NCBI RefSeq assembly: GCF_029945705.1
Contig: NZ_JAQSDC010000050.1
Coordinates: 1-64,000, forward strand
Direction of reading: 5' to 3'
DNA: 64,000 nt
Origin: Methylotenera sp.
GTDB taxonomy: Bacteria; Pseudomonadota; Gammaproteobacteria; Burkholderiales; Methylophilaceae
In this document: one piece after another, positions 25,901-35,615 of the stretch
Layout: each line of letters starts with the position of its first letter
Numbering within the stretch: position 1 is the stretch's first letter
Program-made: the position numbers and the translations under genes
The notes under the pieces: generated by a model
Told to the model about the DNA's origin: nothing
Seen by the model: only the letters and a program-made list of their open reading frames with translations
Database searches by the model: none

Positions 25901-26335
25901 ACTCAGCAAAGGCATCTGCCGCGTTAGGCTGCTACACAAGGCATCTATGGTTAAAATACGCAGTCTGCTTGGCTGATTAATAATATCCCAGGCTTTAGAT
26001 TTGGATTGCGTGAGCGCGGCATTTGCTAACTCACGTGTTCTTAATTTGTGAGCGGCGGTTTCTATGGTTTGGTTTTGCGCATTTTCTAAACTGAGCAAAA
26101 TACGGTTACGCATTTCAGCCGCGGCTTTATTGGTAAAGGTCAGCGCGATAATTTCTTCTGGCTCATTCACTGTCGCCAATAGTTTTAAGTAGCGCTGCGT
26201 GAGCAACTCGGTTTTACCTGCACCAGCAGGTGCTTCTACAACAAATGAAGCGAGTTCTAGTGCGCGAACACGATTTAATGTGTCCATTTCATTTAAGTCT
26301 AAACTAGTTAAATCAAGAGAATTCAAAGTTGTCAC
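22910..26335 (-). CDS. UvrD/RecB-type helicase-nuclease, AddA-like
   Basis: A 1141-residue superfamily-1 helicase: Walker A VEAPAGAGKTELL (about 33-45), motif Ia ALTFTNKAAAEMRNR, Walker B LLIDEFQDTSPVQ, motif III GDPMQSIYRFRKADV, motif V LTIHKSKGLEFDAV and motif VI VRLLYVAATRAHRQLHL. The C-terminus has a RecB-type nuclease motif (IDRTFVEGGVRWIVDYKLT, about 1070-1085). It should process double-strand breaks for RecA loading with the partner encoded just upstream. The start is a GTG overlapping by one base the TAG of that gene, which implies translational coupling. Confidence 0.85.
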   Translation of the reverse strand: MTTLNSLDLTSLDLNEMDTLNRVRALELASFVVEAPAGAGKTELLTQRYLKLLATVNEPEEIIALTFTNKAAAEMRNRILLSLENAQNQTIETAAHKLRTRELANAALTQSKSKAWDIINQPSRLRILTIDALCSSLTRQMPLLSKFGGQPAVSDDTDSHYIEASRRAIAHIVHETELDDTVTIALSYLDNNSEKLAELLAKMLARRDQWLPHAVDLHTKDIEEVSQNTAVALQHLIAESLQDVLDTLTARAQSLLMPLARYAAGNLEADADIAPLREWQQPLIAEAECLSEWQALANFLVTKTERTFRKSLNKNIGFPATDEGKTYKEAYFEIVNGLENSQVIASVLDLPALANIAENQAIIKALTRLLILAERHLWIVFQAAGEVDFVAIAQSAQLALENEQGATDLALKLDYKISHLLIDEFQDTSPVQTRLIEKLIEGWQPDDGRTLFCVGDPMQSIYRFRKADVSLFLQASEFGIGHLPLTRLQLSRNNRSHPAVVDWINHAFKQVFPADDNINQGAISYRKFTATRPEVTGEGVTLHPLILEYAEEASAKADLKQIEASYVADLIVKLRAENGDSNTIAVLVRSRSHLKELVSEIRRNHPSLKFQAVEIEHLNERQTVQDALSLVCALHHRADRTHWLNLLRAPWCGLTLADLHALAGDNHRATIWQLMQDKARLSRLSDDGQLRLAHVNTVLTAAFNGQGRMPLRRWLESTWLQLGGGKCLVDTGDNRDVQVFFDLVEKTGRSGHLDIAALELGMKKLYAKPDIEADGSVQFLTIHKSKGLEFDAVILPALNRQPRHSDNELVLWQEVMVENHLHLIVAPLKSKAVAKNNTGADVYDFLKNLEKTRAENELVRLLYVAATRAHRQLHLIASMQANKEGEVKPTANSLLQALWPAVEVDFTQAVPFNQSASTSSTLDITQFKPQLQRLPSEYFVSVSNVMEKPNLRISEQADSLEDFTSDSARVMDFQKHCGTLAHLYMELFAKTDLQTWTSQRLQQCQPAMQKWLVQQGHTKQLAEQGAAQVLTDLQNTLASEAGQWVLQNHFDAVSELSLLQTEEAGVKNHVIDRTFVEGGVRWIVDYKLTALDEEKNTLDELSLLAEQHRPQLERYAGLFTSEGLAVKKAVLFLSVGKLVEL

Positions 26336-29082
26336 TATGCATTCCCTCCATTTTTCAAAGCCACTTGCATGTTCTCAAATTGCAACAATCGTTCAGGTAA
26401 ACGCAACAGAGGTTTAACATCGCAGTAAATCAAATCAGCTTCGTTGCTCATGGTCATGTGCGCGACGCCCGTTTTGATTTCTTGTGCAATATTAGTCAAG
26501 CTTGTATACCAATGCTCTAGTAAAGCATCCCAATCTGGAAACTCATAAAACGCTGAGCTTTTAGTTACTTTTTCTAAGGCTGTTACTTTTGGTAGCACAT
26601 CCGGTTCCGCAGACAAGCCGATAAACTTGGTTTCATCACTACGGATTTTGGCAAAACTAACCGCTACCACTTGCTCATACTTTAGCGCCAGCACCACATA
26701 AATAGGCAACTGTGGCTCTGTGATGCGGTCTTCTGCCCAACTTGAACTGCTTACAACTGTGCTGGTCTTGTAGTCGATGACGACTAATCCGCCTTCTGCG
26801 AGCTTGTCTATACGGTCTATGCTTAAATTAAGTTTTAAACCTTCAACCTCAAGCTCAAACTTCTTCTCGCAGGCATCGACCACAAAATCAGCGCGCTCAA
26901 GCTCTAATGTCAGCCATGCTTGCATGAGTTGGCGAAGCCTGTTTCTTTCAATTTGCAAAACTTGGGGAGGAATGTGATAGCTAATTTCAGCACTTAAAGC
27001 TTGTACACTTTTTTCGATTGCATCATCAATTTTTTCAATTAACAACGTTTCAGAAAAAGATTTTAGATTGCTCAGCGTTTTGCAATCTTGCCAAAAAAGT
27101 TGTAATACCATGTGTAGCAAGCTGCCCCGCGACATGGTATCTAAGCCATCTACAGGCGTTTCTAACTTAGCTGCACCAAGCCGATATTGATAGAACGCCC
27201 ATGCGGGGCATTTGGCCTGGGTGGCAAATAAATTCACACCACCACGCACGTTTTCATCGGCTAAAACAGTGGGCGCGATAAAGTCATCAAGTAGTTGCAA
27301 AGTCGCTGGTTGCGCTAAGCATTCTGCCAGCGTTTGAATGGTATTCGATGTGTAAATCACCTCTTGAATATCTAACAAAGGCGATGGGCGCAATTCGCGC
27401 TCATCTTCTTTTGTTGCATATGAAAAAATCACCTCTGGCGCGCATGAGATTAAGCGTTGATGCACCAATGACGCAAACTGGCTCTGCACCGCAGCACTGG
27501 CGTTGGGCGTACCGCGACTTCTTTGTAAATCTGCGGGTAATAGCGGGTTAAGTTTTACTGCGGGCGGCCAATGTTGGTCGTTCATATTCAGCGCCCATAC
27601 CGCATCTAATTGCACCGCTGGCGTTTCTAAAAGCCCTAAAATTTGAATACGAATATCGCCTTTAGCTTCTGCCTGAAACATGGTGGCATTGCAAAGCTCG
27701 GTGATTTTTTGCACTGCAACGCTCGCAGAAACATTGCCAAATATGGCATCTAGGCCATTGAGCTCTTTTAAGCACTTCAAAAAAGCTTGCTGAGTTTGAA
27801 ACTCATGGCTAGTAAGTGAGCGTGTTTTTGCCCAATGCAACTCATCTAGCAATTGCACAAAAGCCGCTACCCACGCAGAAATAACCTGACGTTGCTTGTT
27901 CTGCTGATTTTGAAACCGTGAAATTTGCGTTAAGTTTTCAAGCAGCTCGTCCAAAGTTGCGCCGTTGGTTTGCAGCTTACTTGCCTGTTTGATGAGCGAT
28001 TCTAAGTGATAACTGGCATTCATATTTCTGCGCAAATGCGCATCCAATTGCGCTCTAGCATCCAACTCTTGCTGGTTACCCCAATAGACATCTTGTAAAA
28101 GTGGCGTGACTTCATCAAAAATTAAATCTGCTTTGCTAGCCGCCAAACGCAAAAGCTGTAATGCACTATGCACAATTGCGTATTCTGTGAGTGCCAAACC
28201 CAATGAAAAATCATAACAACGTGGTGTTTCATATAGGCTGGAATCCAGCGTTTCAGAGTGAAAGGTATCATCGAGTAAATCAGCCAACTCACGACGAATA
28301 CTACCCAACGCTGGGCTAATAATCGCCAATTGCGCTTTAGGATTTTCTGTCAGCTTTTGCTGTGCCCAAGCCACGGCGGCGCGACATTCGCTATGTGCAT
28401 CCATAGCGGCTAAGTATTGAACATCAGTTTGAATATGTGTATTGCTTGCCAGCACTTCAATTTTTACACCACAATCTTTTAACAGCTCAAACAAGCGTGC
28501 TTCTAATGGCGTAATGCGGTCAAAACCTGCTAACTGAATATGAGTTGGTAATGCTAGTTCACGGATAATTTGTTGTTGAAACTGCGCAAATAGCGCGATT
28601 TGTAATGCGGTTAAACGTGCGGACTCGATTGCATTTTGCTTGGTACAAAAATCCTCAAAGGTATGTCGCCAACGCAAAAATTGGCGCGTTTCCTGGGTGA
28701 TAAAATCGTGGTTAATATCAGCTTCAGCCAGCTCCCAATTGAGCATGAGATTATTCGCCTCAATCGCCGATTTCGCCATCGAACGAATATCAAACAATGC
28801 GGCAGCTTCATGCTTGGCTAGACAGCTTTCAATCGACTGCTCCCACAAGTGCGACTCTGCAATAGCACTCAATGTCAGTGCAGGCAAAGCATCGATGGGC
28901 AACAATCCCAATAAACTTGCATGGCTTATCAGTTCATCCAGCCACTGTTGTAGCGTATAAGCTTGAGCTGATTGCCACTGCGAAATACCGCTTTCGAGCT
29001 GTTGATGTTGGTGCTGAGCAAGTACACCGCGAACAAGGCGTGCAGTTGCACAGATGGTAATGGTATGAGGGGTTAAAGACAT
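26335..29082 (-). CDS. PD-(D/E)xK exonuclease subunit, AddB-like
   Basis: A 915-residue protein from the ATG at 29082 (MSLTPHTITICATARLV); the 13 codons upstream look non-coding. The N-terminal two thirds resemble an inactivated helicase fold, and the C-terminal nuclease has SIDRIDKLAEGGLVVIDYKTS (about 755-775). It matches the 'probable DNA repair protein' partners found beside AddA-like helicases in betaproteobacteria. The four-cysteine iron-sulphur cluster of Firmicute AddB is not visible: only a single KCPAWAFYQYRLGA cysteine precedes the nuclease and none cluster after it. It is co-transcribed with the helicase gene. Confidence 0.8.
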   Translation of the reverse strand: MSLTPHTITICATARLVRGVLAQHQHQQLESGISQWQSAQAYTLQQWLDELISHASLLGLLPIDALPALTLSAIAESHLWEQSIESCLAKHEAAALFDIRSMAKSAIEANNLMLNWELAEADINHDFITQETRQFLRWRHTFEDFCTKQNAIESARLTALQIALFAQFQQQIIRELALPTHIQLAGFDRITPLEARLFELLKDCGVKIEVLASNTHIQTDVQYLAAMDAHSECRAAVAWAQQKLTENPKAQLAIISPALGSIRRELADLLDDTFHSETLDSSLYETPRCYDFSLGLALTEYAIVHSALQLLRLAASKADLIFDEVTPLLQDVYWGNQQELDARAQLDAHLRRNMNASYHLESLIKQASKLQTNGATLDELLENLTQISRFQNQQNKQRQVISAWVAAFVQLLDELHWAKTRSLTSHEFQTQQAFLKCLKELNGLDAIFGNVSASVAVQKITELCNATMFQAEAKGDIRIQILGLLETPAVQLDAVWALNMNDQHWPPAVKLNPLLPADLQRSRGTPNASAAVQSQFASLVHQRLISCAPEVIFSYATKEDERELRPSPLLDIQEVIYTSNTIQTLAECLAQPATLQLLDDFIAPTVLADENVRGGVNLFATQAKCPAWAFYQYRLGAAKLETPVDGLDTMSRGSLLHMVLQLFWQDCKTLSNLKSFSETLLIEKIDDAIEKSVQALSAEISYHIPPQVLQIERNRLRQLMQAWLTLELERADFVVDACEKKFELEVEGLKLNLSIDRIDKLAEGGLVVIDYKTSTVVSSSSWAEDRITEPQLPIYVVLALKYEQVVAVSFAKIRSDETKFIGLSAEPDVLPKVTALEKVTKSSAFYEFPDWDALLEHWYTSLTNIAQEIKTGVAHMTMSNEADLIYCDVKPLLRLPERLLQFENMQVALKNGGNA

Positions 29083-29138
29083 GCCGTGATTGTAGCGTTT
29101 AGTCGGCAAGCATAGCGGCAAATCTCAATAAATTTCAT

Positions 29139-29167
29139 AAAAAAAGGTCGCGTGAGCGACCTTTTTT
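29139..29167. terminator. Hairpin terminator
   Basis: A-run, GGTCGC, loop GTGA, GCGACC, then six T's. The stem lies upstream of the AddB-like gene and downstream of the chemoreceptor gene ending at 29270, so on the minus strand it would terminate the receptor transcript. The A/T flanks make it bidirectional in form. Confidence 0.75.
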
Positions 29168-29202
29168 AAACTTACCAAACGCATCATAACCCATGCAATT
29201 CC

Positions 29203-29266
29203 TTGTAGGAGCGACGCCCCGTCGCGAAGCTATGGAGCAAATCGCGACGTGGTGTCGCTCCTACAA
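29203..29266. repeat. REP-like pair (BIME) with GTAG heads
   Basis: Two inverted copies of GTAG followed by a hairpin: GTAGGAGCGACGCCCCGTCG (from 29205) and, on the minus strand, GTAGGAGCGACACCACGTCG. This is the layout of REP elements mobilised by RAYT transposases. No RAYT gene is in the window. It sits between the receptor stop and the terminator. Confidence 0.7.
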
Positions 29267-29269
29267 CTG

Positions 29270-32200
29270 TTAAAACTCTTCCCAATCACCGTCATCCGTA
29301 CCTGACTTGGCAGCAAGCTTTATAGGTTTAGGTGCTGTTGGTTTACTTTCAACTAGCCTTGGTGCTGGCTTGACCGCTACCGCTTTACTTGCAGCAACGT
29401 TACTTGCAGTGCCTCGCATAGGATTGTGCGATACTCGTCGTTCAGCCGGGGCTGTACGTTTAGCTTGGCTTTCACCCTCTAACTGAAACACGCTAACCGC
29501 ATTCATCAACTCATCAGCTTGCTCCATCATAGATTCAGCTGCAGCGGCCGCCTCTTCTACCAATGCAGTGTTTTGTTGGGTCATGTCGTCCATCTTCATC
29601 ACGGCTTCATTCACTTGCTCAATGCCAGCACTTTGCTCACTTGAGGCTGCTGCAATTTCACCGATGATGTCTGATACACGTTTAACTGAGCTCACAATTT
29701 CATGCATGGTCTTACCTGCATTTTCAACCTGACGCGTGCCTTCGGCCGTTTTGCTCACTGAGTCAGAAATCAGTTCTTTAATCTCTTTAGCAGCGCTAGC
29801 AGAGCGTTGCGCTAGGTTGCGCACTTCCCCTGCTACTACTGCAAAACCACGGCCTTGTTCACCAGCCCTAGCTGCTTCTACCGCAGCATTAAGTGCGAGT
29901 ATGTTTGTTTGAAAAGCAATGCCATCAATGACAGAGATAATATCTTCAATTTTTTTAGCACTACTGTTAATTGAGCTCATGGTAGCGACTACTTCACTCA
30001 CAACATTTCCACCTTGCATTGCCACACCTGAAGCCGCTGTAGCGAGCTGGTTAGCTTGCTTGGCATTATCCGCATTTTGTTTAACCGTCGATGATAACTC
30101 CTCCATACTAGCGGCTGTTTTTTCAAGTGAAGCCGCTTGTTCCTCAGTACGGCGAGATAAATCTGCATTGCCTTGGGCAATTTCTTTAGCAGCAGTGCTG
30201 ATGGTTTCTACCGCCACTTTGACCGTGCCAATAGGACCAACGATCATTTCCAAGGTTTCATTCACACCTTCTACAATCTTGCGGAAATCACCTTGGTGCG
30301 CACTAGCATCTGCGCGAACAGAAACACGTCCATCATTTGCAGCATTAGCTAACATTTGAACATCACCCACTAATGCATTGATAGACTCAATACAAGTGTT
30401 TAGATTATCTTTAATATTATTGAAATCACCACTGTAATGTTCTGTAATTCTTTCTGGAATATCTCCACGTGCGATGCTATCTAAGTTAGCGGCAGCCATA
30501 TTTAAAGGCGTCACAATCGCGTCTAAAGTAGCATTTAACCCTTCAATCACTTTGCGATACTCGCCTAAGTGTTGCGTTGAATCCGCACGTGCAGTTAACA
30601 CACCTTCTTCGGCAGCTTTAGCCAACATATTGCCATCGGCAACAAGCGCTTTAATAGCAGAGCCACAAGCATTTAAGTTAGTTTTAATGATATTGAAATC
30701 ACCTTGGTAATCTTTGGTAATTTCCTTTGGAATAATGCCTTTAGATAAGTCATCGACATATTCAGCTGCCATATTTAGCGGGTTAATTACCGCGTCTAGT
30801 AACCGGTTCATACCAACACCTGTGTCGCGCAAGAAACCGACTGGTAAAGTTGCCACATCAAGGCGCTCAGCCAAATTACCCGCAACAGTCTTCTCAATCA
30901 GTTCAGCCACTTTTTTCTCGGCACCTAGCTCATCTGTTCTGTCTACCCATTGAATCATGCGGCCAAGATAGCGACCCTCTTCATTGTGCACAGGGTTAAA
31001 CGTTAAATCTAAATGACGGGCGCCAATCACTGTTGATAGCACTTTGGTACTCACAACCGGTGAAACATAATTTGCACGATGCTCTTCATTTTCAATATAG
31101 GGTCCAAGCTTGCTGCCTATGAGTTTATCAATTGAAAAATCAGGGTGGCGTTTTAATAAGTCAGGCTCCATTTTTTTCCATAAATCAAAACCTGCATGGT
31201 TCATGTAAATAAGCTTGTTAACCTCATCACCCACAGTGACTGGTATGGTTGCGTGATCTAAAGCCGACTTAATTCGATCAATTCCAGCATAAGCCTCTGT
31301 ATTATCAAAATCAATGCGCGCTTTCAATGCCCGATAAGCATCCATTACCAGCGTTAACTCGTCACGATGTCCAGTACGTATGACTGACTCATGATCAAGA
31401 CCTTGAGAGCTTGATAGTAGATATGTAACAGCATCACGCACGCGCGGCATAATCGCGTTATACAGCATCCAACCTAGTAAGCCAGACAAACCAAGGCCTA
31501 TTAGAATGAGCGCAATACTCTGGTTGCGTTTATTCACATAATTGGCTTCAGCGGCAGCATATTCTTCACCCGCCACTTTCAGTTGCAAATTAGTTAACTG
31601 ACTTATTTTATCGGATAGCGGATCAATCGCTGGATACAGCTCATTAATCGTAAACTCAGCCATCCGCTTAGCATCTTGGCTGCTTAATATAGTTTGCAAT
31701 GTTGCAGTCACAGCATTTGCTTTAACAAAAAGTGGTTCAGCTTCTGCAACCAACTTCTTCTCGTCCTCAACCAAATAAGTAGAGGTGTAAGCCTTCCAAT
31801 TTTTATCGACTTGTTTTAAAGCACTATCGACATTTTCCTGACCTTGCGCCCAGCTTAAATTACCATTTCGTACTTTATGTGAAGTATCAACAATATTCAC
31901 TGCATACATATCAGCAACAACTTTAAGTTGCTGCAAAGGAATGACACGGTCTTGATAAACCGTAGACAGCCTATTATTACTTTCTTCAATACCACTTAAA
32001 CCATTATAGCCAAGCCCTAAACTACACAAGGCAACTACTATAAAGATAGAGATAATTCTCGATTTCAACTTAAAGTTACGCTTAAAGCTACGATATTTAC
32101 CTTTGACACTTTCAAGCCAACTCTCACCGTCTTTAAGCACTTGATGATAGTGCATAGCGCCTTCAATCTGCGCACGTGTGACTTTCCTTCTGACTGAAAT

Positions 32201-32533
32201 ATACCCAGCTACCTCACCGTTTTCTGCAAAAGGGGAAACCGTTGCTTCTACCCAATAATGATCCCCATTTTTACAGCGATTTTTAACAATACCTATCCAA
32301 GGCTTGCCAGATTTCACCGTACGCCACAAATCAGCAAAGGCTTCTGGCGGCATGTCTGGATGTCTAATAACATTATGACTTTGACCGATTAACTCATCCT
32401 CTGCAAAGCCACTAATATCTAAAAAATCACGATTAATAAAGGTAATTTTTCCCTTTAAATCAGTTTTTGACACGATTTGACAAGCGTCTTTAAACTCAAC
32501 CTCACGCTGTGTCACTGGCATATTTATTTTCAT
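29270..32533 (-). CDS. Methyl-accepting chemotaxis protein, PAS and poly-HAMP type
   Basis: A 1087-residue receptor. It has an Aer-like PAS domain at 1-125 ([31 protein letters not shown]), a membrane segment about 157-177, a helical ligand-binding part, a second membrane segment about 340-362, a further PAS-like domain about 420-530, then HAMP-like repeats marked by the motif [20 protein letters not shown] and by [19 protein letters not shown]. The signalling domain is at about 790-1010, with the hairpin tip [31 protein letters not shown]. The C-terminus DWEEF fits a CheR/CheB-binding tail. It likely senses redox or energy state through PAS. Confidence 0.88.
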   Translation of the reverse strand: MKINMPVTQREVEFKDACQIVSKTDLKGKITFINRDFLDISGFAEDELIGQSHNVIRHPDMPPEAFADLWRTVKSGKPWIGIVKNRCKNGDHYWVEATVSPFAENGEVAGYISVRRKVTRAQIEGAMHYHQVLKDGESWLESVKGKYRSFKRNFKLKSRIISIFIVVALCSLGLGYNGLSGIEESNNRLSTVYQDRVIPLQQLKVVADMYAVNIVDTSHKVRNGNLSWAQGQENVDSALKQVDKNWKAYTSTYLVEDEKKLVAEAEPLFVKANAVTATLQTILSSQDAKRMAEFTINELYPAIDPLSDKISQLTNLQLKVAGEEYAAAEANYVNKRNQSIALILIGLGLSGLLGWMLYNAIMPRVRDAVTYLLSSSQGLDHESVIRTGHRDELTLVMDAYRALKARIDFDNTEAYAGIDRIKSALDHATIPVTVGDEVNKLIYMNHAGFDLWKKMEPDLLKRHPDFSIDKLIGSKLGPYIENEEHRANYVSPVVSTKVLSTVIGARHLDLTFNPVHNEEGRYLGRMIQWVDRTDELGAEKKVAELIEKTVAGNLAERLDVATLPVGFLRDTGVGMNRLLDAVINPLNMAAEYVDDLSKGIIPKEITKDYQGDFNIIKTNLNACGSAIKALVADGNMLAKAAEEGVLTARADSTQHLGEYRKVIEGLNATLDAIVTPLNMAAANLDSIARGDIPERITEHYSGDFNNIKDNLNTCIESINALVGDVQMLANAANDGRVSVRADASAHQGDFRKIVEGVNETLEMIVGPIGTVKVAVETISTAAKEIAQGNADLSRRTEEQAASLEKTAASMEELSSTVKQNADNAKQANQLATAASGVAMQGGNVVSEVVATMSSINSSAKKIEDIISVIDGIAFQTNILALNAAVEAARAGEQGRGFAVVAGEVRNLAQRSASAAKEIKELISDSVSKTAEGTRQVENAGKTMHEIVSSVKRVSDIIGEIAAASSEQSAGIEQVNEAVMKMDDMTQQNTALVEEAAAAAESMMEQADELMNAVSVFQLEGESQAKRTAPAERRVSHNPMRGTASNVAASKAVAVKPAPRLVESKPTAPKPIKLAAKSGTDDGDWEEF

Positions 32534-32585
32534 TGTAAATCCCTAATTTTCTGGACTATTTAAAATAGCTCTCTTAGCTCAATAA

Positions 32586-35561
32586 TTAAAACTCTTCCCA
32601 CTCGCTATCGTGTGTTCCTGTTTTAACTGCTCTTACAGCTGGCTCGACTTTAGTACGCATTGTTTGAATGGCACTAATGGTTTTTTTAGAAGCTGTAGCA
32701 AAATCACCGCCTAGTAACAACCTAGCAGACTCTTTGTCTTGCTCGTGTACGCTATGCACAATAGCGCCTACTGTTTTATGGAATTCTGCGTGTGAGGTAC
32801 GTAAGTTTTTGTATTCAGTCATTGAAGAATATTTAGTAGCAGGGCCATGTATCCATTTGCCTAAATCACATTTATCATCACAAGAAACAGCAGCTTCATC
32901 AAAGTCTTCATGCGATTGGCCTCCAACAAACTGTACTAAACGCATTTTCCACTTAGCATGGGCATTTTCTGCATCTGTAAAAGAAAATGATTTTTTCTCT
33001 TTTGCTGCGTTAGTTGATGTAGTCGTCCTCGCAACGTTAGCTGATGAGCCTTTATGCTTATTACTAGTGCCACTATCTAACTGAAACACACTCACTACCG
33101 CCGTCATTTCTTCAGACTGCTCCATGAGAGATTCAGCTGCCGCAGCTGCCTCTTCTACCAATGCGGTATTTTGCTGCGTCACATCATCCATCTTCATAAT
33201 GGCTTCATTAATTTGCGCAATGCCTGTACTTTGCTCGGTTGATGCCGCGGCAATCTCACCGATAATATCGGTCACACGTTTAACTGAGCTAACAATCTCT
33301 TTCATAGTCTCACCAGCCATTTCAACTTGTCTCGTACCTTCTGCCGTTTTGCTCACAGAATCTGAAATAAGCTCTTTAATCTCTTTGGCAGCACCAGCAG
33401 AACGCTGCGCCAAGTTGCGCACTTCTGCTGCGACTACCGCAAAGCCGCGACCTTGCTCACCCGCCCTAGCTGCTTCAACTGCAGCATTCAGTGCAAGAAT
33501 ATTTGTTTGGAAAGCGATACCATCAATCACAGAAATAATATCTTCAATCTTTTTAGCACTAGAGTTAATCGCACTCATCGTACTCACTACATCGCCCACG
33601 GCATCGCCACCTTTAACGGCCACGCCTGAGGCAGCAATTGCCAACTGATTCGCTTGTTTAGCGTTATCCGCATTTTGTTTAACGGTAGATGAGAGTTGAT
33701 CCATGCTTGAGGCAGTGCGCTCTAAGCTTGCCGCTTGGTCTTCAGTACGACGTGATAAATCCGCGTTACCTTGCGCAATCTCTTTAGCCGCCGTGTTAAT
33801 CGCTTCGGCAGATTGTTTAACCGTCACTATTGGTTTAACAATCATCTCTAGCGTTTCATTCATACCAATCACGATTTTGCGATAGTCGCCCAAATGCCTA
33901 TCTGTATTAGCGCGCACCATCACGCGACCTTCACGTGCGGCATCTGCCAACATTTGCGCATCCTCATTCAATGCTTTCAAATTAGTACGCACCTGCTCAA
34001 TCGCCTCGTTTACAAAGACTTTTTTACCTGGGAAAGTTTCTAATGGTGCATCAAAATTACCTTCACCAAACTCCTTAACGCAAGCTAATGCTTTTTCAGT
34101 AAGTTCTAATTGACCACCAACGATTTTATTCACTGATGCAGCGATTTCGCTAAAACCACCTTTAAACATATGTGCATGCAAACTCATGTCGATATTGCCT
34201 TGCTCATGCTCTGCCGTCACCCATTTTACTGAATCCACAATACCTTTGAGTTTGCCGTTCAATCGGTCTAGATTCTTATTGATTTCGGCTTTTTTACCTG
34301 GAAATTGTTGCATCTTAACTTCAAAGTCACCATCACCAAGTGCACGTATCAATTGAATCATTTGATTTTTTTCTTGTACATGACCACCAACCATCGTGTT
34401 CACACCATGTGCCATTTCTGCATAAGCGCCTTTATACTTATCTTCATCAATGACTACATCCACATCACCAGCATCATGCTCTTTAGACATGTAGTCCATG
34501 TCTGCAATAAAGGTTTTAATGTTGCTACGTAATAACTCTACGCCATCGTTAATGAATACACGTTGGCCAGGAAATCGCTCTAATGGCGCTTCAAAATTGC
34601 CGTTTGCAAACTCAGAAATACAAGCGGTTACTTTGCGCATTACATCCGCCTGATTACCCGCCATTTCATTGATATTTTCCGCCATGGCTTTATAACTGCC
34701 AAGAAATTTATCTGTATTGATAGTGGCTTTGATATTGCCAGCCTTATTTTCAAGTGACATTGCACTTTGCTCTTCAATCACAGCTTTAAGCGTTTGCTGC
34801 ATGGTGTGCATTGCCTCCATCAAACTCCCAGAGTTACCGCTTTGAATTTCTATGTGACGATTCAAATCCCCTTCGGCAATATTTTTTGCAATGGCAGCCA
34901 CTTCATCTGGCTCACCACCTAACTGTTTACGTAAGTTGCGGGTAATCATAAAACCAATCATTCCGATGGCTAGTAAAATTAGCGCACCGCTAATTAAAGC
35001 AACCTTTTTGGCTGAGTCTTTCACTAGTACAGCTTCGGCGGCCACGCTCTTACCAAGTGCCACTTTATAGTCCATATGCGCTGCAATATTCGCATTAGCG
35101 TTTTCTGCAGTCTCGCGAATATCGATATATAACTGGTGTGCAACGTCTTTTTTATTGATTCTTGATGCCGCTAAGATTGGTTCTAAACGTGCATAATATT
35201 CTTTCAAACCTGCTTTATCTGCCTCAAGCATTTGTCTTTCTTTATCGTCAGCTAAATAGGTTTCATATCCTTGGAAAAGCACGTCTAATTCACTCTGCAG
35301 CTTTTTAATAGCTACTTCAACCTCTGCCATTTTGGCAGCATCTGTAATAATGGTGTGATTTGCCGTGCGAATGCGTAATGTATTGAATTTATATTGCACC
35401 TTATTTAGCTCAAGAATACTTGGTGCAATATTCGTATTGGCGTAATTAGCTTCGGCGTAGACCTTTTCCATTTGATGCTGGCTCAAAGCCATACCCCCTA
35501 TCAATCCAGTCATGGCGATAAAGGTTAGTAACAACATTTTTCTAGTAATAGTAATTTTCAT
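32586..35561 (-). CDS. Methyl-accepting chemotaxis protein with CZB zinc domain
   Basis: A 991-residue receptor: membrane segments about 8-27 and 186-207 flank a four-helix periplasmic domain. Several HAMP-like repeats follow, alternating [20 protein letters not shown] and [20 protein letters not shown] patterns. The signalling domain has the standard [21 protein letters not shown] tip. After it comes a CZB domain (about 880-970) with [13 protein letters not shown] and [11 protein letters not shown], whose His and Cys residues bind zinc and can sense hypochlorite. The protein ends SEWEEF. It lies 52 bp upstream of the PAS receptor gene and 54 bp downstream of the next receptor, so a three-gene transcript is likely. 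Confidence 0.88.
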   Translation of the reverse strand: MKITITRKMLLLTFIAMTGLIGGMALSQHQMEKVYAEANYANTNIAPSILELNKVQYKFNTLRIRTANHTIITDAAKMAEVEVAIKKLQSELDVLFQGYETYLADDKERQMLEADKAGLKEYYARLEPILAASRINKKDVAHQLYIDIRETAENANANIAAHMDYKVALGKSVAAEAVLVKDSAKKVALISGALILLAIGMIGFMITRNLRKQLGGEPDEVAAIAKNIAEGDLNRHIEIQSGNSGSLMEAMHTMQQTLKAVIEEQSAMSLENKAGNIKATINTDKFLGSYKAMAENINEMAGNQADVMRKVTACISEFANGNFEAPLERFPGQRVFINDGVELLRSNIKTFIADMDYMSKEHDAGDVDVVIDEDKYKGAYAEMAHGVNTMVGGHVQEKNQMIQLIRALGDGDFEVKMQQFPGKKAEINKNLDRLNGKLKGIVDSVKWVTAEHEQGNIDMSLHAHMFKGGFSEIAASVNKIVGGQLELTEKALACVKEFGEGNFDAPLETFPGKKVFVNEAIEQVRTNLKALNEDAQMLADAAREGRVMVRANTDRHLGDYRKIVIGMNETLEMIVKPIVTVKQSAEAINTAAKEIAQGNADLSRRTEDQAASLERTASSMDQLSSTVKQNADNAKQANQLAIAASGVAVKGGDAVGDVVSTMSAINSSAKKIEDIISVIDGIAFQTNILALNAAVEAARAGEQGRGFAVVAAEVRNLAQRSAGAAKEIKELISDSVSKTAEGTRQVEMAGETMKEIVSSVKRVTDIIGEIAAASTEQSTGIAQINEAIMKMDDVTQQNTALVEEAAAAAESLMEQSEEMTAVVSVFQLDSGTSNKHKGSSANVARTTTSTNAAKEKKSFSFTDAENAHAKWKMRLVQFVGGQSHEDFDEAAVSCDDKCDLGKWIHGPATKYSSMTEYKNLRTSHAEFHKTVGAIVHSVHEQDKESARLLLGGDFATASKKTISAIQTMRTKVEPAVRAVKTGTHDSEWEEF

Positions 35562-35615
35562 TTTGCTCTCACATTTCGATACAAATATTTAGGTAATAAA
35601 ACTTATCTACAGAAA

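Noticed and set aside
33124-33648. Long plus-strand open frames opposite the chemoreceptor genes (also near 29919, 35938 and 39386)
   Set aside because: They recur at the same place opposite each signalling domain, have Ser/Ala/Thr-rich low-complexity translations and no start signals; they arise from codon bias on the coding strand.
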